Below, in pieces: positions 56,358-64,000 of a DNA stretch of 64,000 nt (positions are counted from its first letter, which is position 1; the number at the start of each line of letters is the position of its first letter). The DNA is taken from contig NC_054712.1 in assembly GCF_016097555.1 (NCBI RefSeq), positions 41,763,562 through 41,827,561 of the forward strand, in the 5' to 3' direction. The position numbers and the translations under genes are program-made. The notes beneath the pieces were generated by a model. It saw only the letters and a list, made by a program, of their open reading frames with translations, searched no databases and was not told where the DNA came from. Source of the DNA: Gigantopelta aegis. Taxonomy: Eukaryota; Mollusca; Gastropoda; Neomphalida; Peltospiridae.

Positions 56358-58915
56358 ATGGGGTAGGGATAACAAAATTACCGTTTCGGTCACTTGTAAT
56401 TTATTTATGTCAATAAAAATTGGCAAGAAAAATAATTACTCTTTACTGTTGTCTATGGAAGAACTTAATGTAATGATGTTATAATGATCAAACCCAAGAT
56501 GGCTGCCATTTTGGCGTGAAAAACTAAAACATTGTTTGGTGGTCAGTTCAAGTCATTCTAACTATTCAAAAGTGAATGAAACTAATTGTGATGAAATTTT
56601 TATTTATCTCTATTACAGATACTAATGATTTGGGGTCTGAATTTGTTAGGTAATTAGATCTATGGCGACGTGTTCGAAGCTTGAAGACGACAATATGCTT
56701 TCATGATAATTGTTTTCAACCTTTTCATGCACCAATTATAACGGACTAACACATTTTATTTTATAATAATAAAAACTGTTAGAATGTTACATAAGTGATT
56801 ACCCTTTACTGGAGTCTATGGTTAATTTTGATATTATAACACAATCATGATGAAATCCAAGATGGCGGCCATTTTGGCGGGGAAAACGGTCATATTGTTT
56901 TCTAGTTAGTCTAACCCATCAAAAACATTTTTTAATGCTTGTGAATGTCCACACCAATTATAAAGGTCTAACAAATTTTATTATGCAATAATAAGATTGC
57001 CAAAAAGTTTTAAAAAAATGTTACTCTTTACTAAAATCCATTGGCCAATTTGATGTAATTATGTTATGATGAAATCCAAGATGGTGTTTTCTAGTTATGC
57101 TATGTCATTCTTTCTTAAGTTAAACATTTGAAATTGGTTTTTAATGTAATTTCCTTTATCTCTCATGTAGATCCATACTGTTTGGTCTGAATTTCTTTCT
57201 TTTTTGTTTTCCTTTCCTTTTTTTGGTTTGGGATTTGTGGGGTGGGGAGGATGATGGTTTGAATATTGAAGAGAACAATTTGTTATCATATTAATTATTT
57301 TCAACCTTTTCACGCACCCAGTTATTCAGCAATGGTTGCAACAGTTGTAATAGATACCTCAGTGGCAATGTCCAGAACTGAGGTTTCTGCAGATTTAATT
57401 TTGTTGCATTAACAAGTCAACAGATTTGTTCGAGATTGTCCGAGATTAGAGTTGTTCAGTGCATCAAGTGGATTTCAGACTCTCCATTGTTTTGTCCTTG
57501 TCTGCCGTTACTGATTCAAGTGCAAATCAACCATGTTGTCATTGTCATTTGAAGCACACCTTTTATAAAATGAATTCTATAGGACCCTACTAGTTTTCCC
57601 GTTGTTTATCTGATGATTTTATTGACACATGTGCTCCTTTTATCACATTCTCAGTGATGCAGAAACAGTACCAATGCGCATGTCATTTACAGTTAATTAA
57701 CAGTTTGCAGATTGCTGACATAATATAGTGTAGTATATCAGCATCCCTTTGTGTTCCATGTGGTGAATGACCTCAGCAATGACAATAATTTTAATTGTGA
57801 TGTTAGCAAAGAGTTCATTTCATTTTAAGCAGTTTCAAATGTTCTGATGAAATGGAATGGCGTGAGTTAATTAGTAAAAACATGGGTCTTTTTTGGTTTT
57901 TTGGATTTGATTTTAATGGTGTTATAACTAATTTACTCATAGATATCAATAAAGAGTAACCTTTCTGCAACTTTTTGCCAGTTTTCTATGTCGAAGAAAA
58001 ACCATAAGAGACTAAAAATTAAAACGTGTTCAGAGGCGGATCTAGGGGTCCCAGGAGCCAGCCACCCCTAAATTTTGCGATAGTTATAATTTTATTATAT
58101 ATTTTCATTTGTTTACGATCCCCTCCAAACCCTTGGCATTCCACCTCATGTCACTGGGGCCCCCTAAATGGATTTTCTGGATCCGCCACTGGTGTTAACA
58201 CTTTATAATTGGTGCACGAAGATCGAAAGAAATTAATGTGAAAGCAAATTTACATCTTCAGGATCGAAACTGTCTCTACATATCTAAACACCTTAGAAAA
58301 GCAGACGAGCGTGTTAGGATCTGTAATATAAAATAAATAAAATGCCATTACAGGCAGTTTCAAATGTTTTTAATAAGCTGGAATAACTAAGAAACAATAT
58401 TGTCGATTTTCCCGCCTAAATGGCCGCCATCTTGGGTTTAATCATGATTGTGTAATCATATAAAAGTCAGTCATTGACTCCTGTAAAGGGTGATCACTTT
58501 TGAAACATTTTACCATTTTTCACTATTATAAATTAAAATTTGTTAGGTCTTTATGATTGGTGCATAAAAAGGTTGAATATAATTAACATGAATTAGCATT
58601 CAGGATTCGAACCCAAGTCACTGTACATCTAATTCCCTAAGAACTTTAGACCAAATAATTAGTATATGTAACAGAGATAAATACATTTTATTTACAGTTT
58701 CAGTTGTTTTTTGAATAGTTAGAATGAGTTCAGCTGACCACCAAACAATAGTTTTGTTTTCCCACTAAAATTGCAGCCATCTTGGATCATCACATCAAGT
58801 CCTTCCATAAATAACAGTAAAGGGTATTTATTGTTGTAACTTCTTGCCAATTTTCAATAACATAAATCGACCACAATTGACCGAAACCTTAAATGTGTTA
58901 TCCCTATCCCGTATC
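56355..58915. mobile_element. 2.5-kb fold-back element with YY1-like motif repeats
   Basis: The outer ends are inverted: GGGGTAGGGATAAC at the left, GTTATCCCTATCCC at the right. The arms (about 56355-57330 and 57930-58915) align as diverged inverted repeats, sharing CCGTTTCGGTCA, ATTGGCAAGAA, TGGTCAG and GCACCAAT-type segments. Each arm has two or three internal subrepeats containing CCAAGATGG(C/T). No transposase frame. Its left end abuts the 18-bp minisatellite. No target duplication was found. Confidence 0.75.
58031..58191. mobile_element. MITE, CAGTGGCGGATC family, 161 bp, nested
   Basis: CAGAGGCGGATCTAG and CTGGATCCGCCACTG, with GTGTT duplicated at 58026-58030 and 58192-58196. Inserted within the fold-back element. 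Confidence 0.78.
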
Positions 58916-59676
58916 TCGGTGAATATTAGATAGGTTTTGAAACCCTAATTTCAAAGTGGTGTAAATTTAAAAAAAAAAAAAAAATTCCCCAAGCCCCAGA
59001 CATGGGAACTTATTTTTCTGAAACACTATGGGGTGTACTGATTCAGAAAAAAATACGAATGGATTTTCATTTACCTTTTTCCTCCACGATATGTTCATTT
59101 TGGAATTATACAGCCAGACTATATTAATCATCGGCTACTGGATGTGAAACATGTAGTTTTGACTCGTAGTTTTTCAGAGTATTCGGGCTTCAGTTATTCG
59201 TGATGCAAGCTGGTGACCTGTAAAAAGCTTCTTCGTTTTGAAGTCTTGAAAGGTACAGATGATACAGTTCGGGTAGAGCATTAGTGGTATGACGGTGGGT
59301 GCTTTTGGTATTTAAACAGTGCCCCCTGAGAATCTCCCTTTTTTTTAACTTCAGAAAATAGCATACACATCTCAGGGTTTAATTGGTATAGTGTTTCATT
59401 TATTTATAAAATGTAGTGCCCCCACCCTCCTAGGATTTTGACCAGGGTACAGTCCTGGGCCTAACTAGGAGAATAACTATTACACGGATGAAGTAACTGT
59501 ATACTTGTATGGAAGAAAACCACGTGAGGTAAAATACAGGTAAAAATCAAACTTTCATAATTGTGACGATCAAAACAAGATTACTTGTCTAAATATAAGT
59601 AATATTAATTACATGAACAAACATCTGCATCAAAAAATACATATGTAATTTAAGCCTTATTAGTGATAATAATATA
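58916..59676. other. Intergenic, a SINE scrap only
   Basis: Piece of tail 2 SINE (TTAATCATCGGCTACTGGAT, 59124-59180). The rest is AT-rich with no gene seen. Confidence 0.55.
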
Positions 59677-59678
59677 TA

Positions 59679-61176
59679 TACTCTTCAAAAAAAGAAACGC
59701 AAAAGGGTACAAATGGGTTATAACTCCGATTTTATGTTTCCTACCGGTTCATGCTTTGTGAATATAAGGTCATTGCATGTCTCAAACACATTCCCACGGT
59801 TACATTCGATAAAACGCAGCTACTGTACAATAAAGTTCCAAAATGTGAATATTCGCAAAAACGCAGCCACGTGCAAACCATGTCACCACTGCACGTGCAT
59901 TGTCTTCACGTGCAACATGAACACCGACAGTATAAAAGTGCAGGGTGTTCGCTTGCCTGGCCTCTGTATCTGGCCGACAGTTGACAATCCAGGACATGCC
60001 ACGTCTCAGTGAACCTCAGAGAAACAATGCCATCGGCCGACTAGACGCAGGCGAATCCAGAACGGCCGTTGCCAGGGCATTCCATGTGTCCCCAAGCACC
60101 ATCTCCAGACTGTGGGACCGTTACCAGCAACATGGATCAACACGTGACCTCCCTAGATCCGGTCGACCACGGGTCACTACCCCCGGGCAGGACCGCTACA
60201 TCCGGGTACGCCACCTTCGGGAACGATTGACTACTGCCACCTCCACAGCCGCAGCAATACCAGGTTTGCGCAGGATATCCGACCAGACCGTACGGAACCG
60301 CCTACGTGAGGTAGGAATTCGTGCCAGACGTCCAGTTCGAGGTGTCATCTTAACACCACAACACCGTCGACTCCGACTGCAGTGGTGTCAGATTCATCGA
60401 CAATGGCCTCAACTGCGATGGAGACAGGTGTGGTTCAGTGACGAGTCCCGATTTCTGCTCCGACGTCATAATGGAAGATGTCGCGTGTATAGGCGTCGTG
60501 GTGAACGTTATGCGGCAAACTGCGTGCAGGAAGTGGACAGATTCGGCGGGGGTAGTGTCATGGTGTGGGCAGCCATCTCACACACTGGCAGAACTGACCT
60601 GGTCCACGTGCAGGGCAACCTGAATGCACAGGGCTACATTGACCAGATCCTCCGGCCACACATCGTTCCAGTTATGGCCAACGCCAACGCAGTGTTCCAA
60701 CATGACAACGCCAGGCCTCACACAGCACGTCTCACAACGGCTTTCCTACAGAACAACAACATTAATGTCCTTCTTTGGCCATCGATATCACCGGATTTGA
60801 ACCCAATTGAGCATCTATGGGACGAGTTGGACCGACGCCTCCGACAGCGACAACCACAGCCCCAGACCCTGCCCGAGCTGGCAGCAGCCTTGCAGGCCGA
60901 GTGGGCCACCATCCCCCGGGACGTCATCCGTACTCTGGTTGCTTCAATGGGCAGGCGGTGCCAGGCAGTTGTCAACACACGCGGAGGCCACACCCGGTAT
61001 TGACTCCAGATGACCTTGACCTTGGTGGTGTGTCCTATCACTTACTCACAATGGACTAGAGTGAATTGTGAACAATCCTGCAACATTTGGTAATTATCGG
61101 ACTCACCATTCAATAATTAAATCAATTCTCCAAATGTTACGACAATGTGGTTTTGCGTTTCTTCTTTTGAAGAGTA
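59679..61176 (+). mobile_element. Tc1-like DNA transposon, apparently intact
   Basis: Inverted ends of about 28 bp, TACTCTTCAAAAAAAGAAAC at the left and GTTTCTTCTTTTGAAGAGTA at the right, flanked by TA on both sides (59677-59678 and 61177-61178). The 1498-bp length is usual for Tc1 elements. It carries one uninterrupted transposase frame. Confidence 0.93.
59996..61003 (+). CDS. Tc1-like transposase, DD34E, 335 aa
   Basis: Cuts and pastes the element by binding its inverted ends. Residues 1-110 are paired helix-turn-helix domains (LSEPQRNNAIGRLDAGESRT, then HVSPSTISRLWDRY), with a Pro-rich RSGRPR linker. The catalytic triad reads WFSDESRF, FQHDNARPHTA and NPIEHLWDELD, with exactly 34 residues between the second Asp and the Glu. 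I chose ATG 59996 (MPRLSEPQ) rather than an in-frame ATG 51 nt upstream, because MPRL starts the recognisable domain. The full length and absence of stops suggest recent insertion. Its GC-rich codons contrast with the AT-rich flanks. Confidence 0.93.
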   Translation: MPRLSEPQRNNAIGRLDAGESRTAVARAFHVSPSTISRLWDRYQQHGSTRDLPRSGRPRVTTPGQDRYIRVRHLRERLTTATSTAAAIPGLRRISDQTVRNRLREVGIRARRPVRGVILTPQHRRLRLQWCQIHRQWPQLRWRQVWFSDESRFLLRRHNGRCRVYRRRGERYAANCVQEVDRFGGGSVMVWAAISHTGRTDLVHVQGNLNAQGYIDQILRPHIVPVMANANAVFQHDNARPHTARLTTAFLQNNNINVLLWPSISPDLNPIEHLWDELDRRLRQRQPQPQTLPELAAALQAEWATIPRDVIRTLVASMGRRCQAVVNTRGGHTRY

Positions 61177-61179
61177 TAT

Positions 61180-61430
61180 TTAGGTAAAGCAAAGATTGTC
61201 AGAAGTGTAGAGCCACGAAAAACCATCAATTCGCCCCTTCGGGGTTCGTGAATTATTTTTCACGAATCCACACACCCTCGTACATTCTCCAAGCAATTTG
61301 AAATTACTTCCAACTCATATGCTTTCACGCAACTTAAAGCATCTCTTTACAAAATTGCAAATGAGAGGGCATAATTCCGGAATAGTGTTGCGTGTAAGAA
61401 ATAAGATGTTTTTTTTCATTATGGTAAAGT
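61180..61430. other. Spacer between transposon and LINE
   Basis: Contains TTCGCCCCTTCGGGGTTCGTGAA, a short GC stem-loop followed by ATTATTTTTCACGAATCC, giving a small inverted repeat. Nothing else is seen. Confidence 0.4.
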
Positions 61431-63500
61431 TAAGGTGATCTGTGTTCATTTTACGCTTATTGAAGACAATAGCTTTTCTCTATTAATCATATCAACAGCT
61501 TTTTTAAAGTCTATGAAAGCTGCATATATAGGTTGGTTAACTGAGAGATATTTTTGTACTATGGATTGCAGAATGAACACATTGTCAGAAGTGCTGTGGT
61601 TTTCACGAAAACCACTTTGATTCATACTAAGTATATTGTTTTGTTCCAAATAATGTTTGAGTCTCCTTGCCAAAATGTTTGTAAATAGTTTTCCAACACA
61701 TGGACTCATTGCAATTCCTCTATAATTGTCAGGGTCTGTTTTGGTTCCCTTTTTATGTAACATTTTTAAGATTGATTGATTCATTCCACTTTTTTGGGAA
61801 CGACGAGTCTTGTAATACCAAGTTAAATAATTTAACAAAGTAGTGTATCATAGGCCACACAATTGATTTTAGTAATTCATTGGCAATACAATCTTTTCCA
61901 CTGGACTTGCCATTTTTTTTTAATAATTTAGTGCTTGTCATAGTCTCTGTAGCTGAAATAGGCATATTTAGAAACGCGTCAGGAATGTTCTATCTAGGTG
62001 GCATTTTAATGTGGCCTTCATTTGAATAATCTGAAGTGAGCTTTTTAAAATGTTCGTAACAACTATCTGGATCAGGTAGAATGTCTGTATTATTATCTGA
62101 TAATTGCAGCTGTTTTATTAGATACCAACATTTTTATTGGTCACCATTTATATTATTTTCAATTTGTAATATTATATTTTGTTTATATTGACGATATTTA
62201 TATTTACATAGATGTTTGTATGCTTTTTTTGCGGAGTAAAACTTTTCAAGAAATATTCTGTTATTGGGATATTCTTGCATGTTTTTACAAGCAACAAGTG
62301 CAGAAAATTTGTATTCTTTTTATGCCTGACCAAACCATTTCCGCTTACGTTTTGGTTTATTTGAAGATTTAATAAACGTCATGGACTTTAGGCTTATGGT
62401 GGAAAGAACTACCTTCATATCAGCTTTTGCTTTATTAACACCTTCCTTATCATTGCTATAGTTATTCATTATAAAGGATTTTTAGAAGAGAATCAACATC
62501 TGGACATTGAATGGACTTTCTTCAGTCCACTTAAATCTACCTGGTAATTTCATATATTTATATGTACATTTATTTTGTTCAGTTTTTTTAGATACTAGAT
62601 GGACAACTACCTGACAATGGTCTGATAGTTATGATAACGGTTTAACACACATATACAATACATTTTCAACAAAATCTTCTGAAGCAATTATGTAATCAAT
62701 CATACTAACGCCATTGTATGTATAACATGTGTATGCGCCTAATGTGTCACCGTTTGTCCAACCATTAAGTCTTCTAAGTTTAGTCGACATACAAAGATTG
62801 GTACGTTTTGTGCCATTTGAATTAATTATTGTATCTTTGTTATTTCGATTACAACATGTCTAATAAGTAATCTTCTGGAACGGGAATATACTGGTCATCA
62901 TCTTGGGGTATATAGTCAGATAACTCTGCAGTGCGAGCATTGAAATTTCCACCTTAAATAATGTGACACTCATTACTTGTTAAACTATTGATATCATTTT
63001 CTATTTGTAAGAAAGGGTCTGTGTCACATGTCAAACTGTAGCTTGAATTGCTTGGTGCTATATATATATACTGATCCCAGCAAGGCATCTTCTTGCAGTT
63101 GAAGCAGCTTTCCTGATATTTTCACCCAATACAGATACTTTGTTTTAATAAGATTAACATACTGCTTCAGATGTTTCTTGAAGTAGAATATAATACCACT
63201 TTTAGATTTTACAGATATTCGATGTTTTTCAAAATATTCAAACGAGTCAATGTCTAAAACTATTTTTGGACTCCTCAGAGTGCCAAGATGCTATTAACGT
63301 AACGAAATCTAAATGCTTAACACAACGCAAAAAGTCAAAATCGTTCAATGTTTTCAAAACTCCGGAAATGTTCCAACAGGAATATTTAAACCTCATATCA
63401 ATGTATAATGTTAAGAAATTAGCAAATAGATACTTGTATTTGCTATGTAAAAGACTAACTTGTAATAACTATAGTCTAACAAATTAATGAATGAGCATCG
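61430..63500 (-). mobile_element. Decayed LINE, endonuclease and start of reverse transcriptase
   Basis: Minus-strand order: an endonuclease piece with GGNFNARTAELSDY (about 62900-62955), SDHCQVVVHL (about 62610-62640), then the reverse transcriptase from KNGKSSGKDCIANELLKS (61753-61965) through NYRGIAMSPCVGKLFTNILA and SGFRENHSTSDN to AAFIDFKKAVDMINREKL (61446-61838). It stops before the catalytic Y-x-D-D motif. Several stops and frame changes separate the pieces. The domain order is that of APE-type LINEs; the clade is uncertain. Confidence 0.78.
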
Positions 63501-63585
63501 ACCAGACTATATGACTAAATATGACGTTCTTGAAAAAAGTTATACATGCACATGTGTATATTTTCCAGTTCAGGAATCACTCTAA

Positions 63586-63968
63586 AGGGACATTCCTGAG
63601 TTTTCTGCAATGTTTAAGATGTTATCGACTAACAGAAACTTGTTAACGATTGTAATTACATATCAAATATATGTTTCTGCATAAAATATTAGTGGCTGTA
63701 TATTAAACGTGTTTTTTATCGTTCTAATATTTGTACTAGGTTAAATTTAATTTTATTTCCTAAAATATATTGTTTTCGTACGTACGAAATTATTTGAAGA
63801 AAAAATCCAGTTTGGGCTTCTTACAAATATTAAGACGACCAGAAACACATTGAATACACAGATACTGATATTCTAAACAAGAAAATATATTTAATATGTA
63901 AGTTTAATCGTAGAAATATTTTATTAGTCGGAAACATCTTACAATGCAGCAAACTCAGGAATGTCCCT
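63586..63968. mobile_element. TTAA-type MITE, copy 3 (383 bp)
   Basis: AGGGACATTCCTGAGTTTTC at the left and GAAACTC-type inverse ending GGAATGTCCCT at the right. Flanked by CTAA (63582-63585) and TTAA (63969-63972). Its central palindrome CGTACGTACG is shared with the other copies. Confidence 0.83.
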
Positions 63969-64000
63969 TTAAGAAACTTTCCACTCCATTGTTCAAGAAG

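Noticed and set aside
55344-56426. 360-aa minus-strand frame
   Set aside because: Product of the 18-bp minisatellite, whose length keeps every frame open.
59945-59995. Upstream start for the transposase
   Set aside because: The 17 extra residues do not resemble the family N-terminus, while MPRLSEPQ leads into the helix-turn-helix.

Overview
The window is eukaryotic nuclear DNA, almost certainly from a mollusc and probably a marine gastropod. It is AT-rich and has spliced genes with GT-AG introns. It is crowded with tRNA-headed SINEs of types I associate with molluscs, many short inverted-repeat DNA transposons, LINE fragments, and a very large amount of tandem repeat. The species is inference; no organelle, rRNA or tRNA gene settles it. 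I saw no retrovirus, LTR element, Polinton or other capsid-bearing fossil.

Four host genes can be read. (1) The 5' end of a CD36/SCARB-family scavenger receptor lies on the minus strand at 954-2517 and runs off the left edge. (2) A four-exon C2H2 zinc-finger gene of about 1008 aa lies on the plus strand at 7632-17149. (3) A two-coding-exon FHA-domain gene resembling TIFA lies on the plus strand at 24073-25324. (4) A complete seven-exon cathepsin Z (cathepsin X) gene of 290 aa lies on the plus strand at 29687-53774, with introns up to 8 kb that host most of the mobile elements. Exon phases join correctly in all four. From 54 kb to the right edge there are only repeats and transposons, including a Tc1-like transposon with an open DD34E transposase (59679-61176) and a broken LINE.

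The most unusual pattern is that many tandem arrays start exactly at exon edges and carry copies of that edge. In the zinc-finger gene, the 5' splice site of exon 2 is multiplied about 18 times, and the end of exon 3 with its 5' splice site is multiplied roughly 75 times over 4.2 kb. The stop-codon region is also repeated four times. In the TIFA-like gene the 3' splice site plus the start codon is multiplied about 12 times upstream of the real exon. In cathepsin Z the 3' splice sites of exons 4 and 5 both have upstream arrays of copies. Six such arrays in three neighbouring genes look like a repeated process rather than chance.

The mobile DNA is also informative. SINE heads and tails occur in all four pairings of two heads and two tails. 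A roughly 560-bp MITE family shows perfect 9-bp target duplications in three of three copies. Several MITE families share 5-bp duplications. A TTAA-inserting MITE is present three times. A 2.5-kb fold-back element carries repeated copies of a YY1-like motif.
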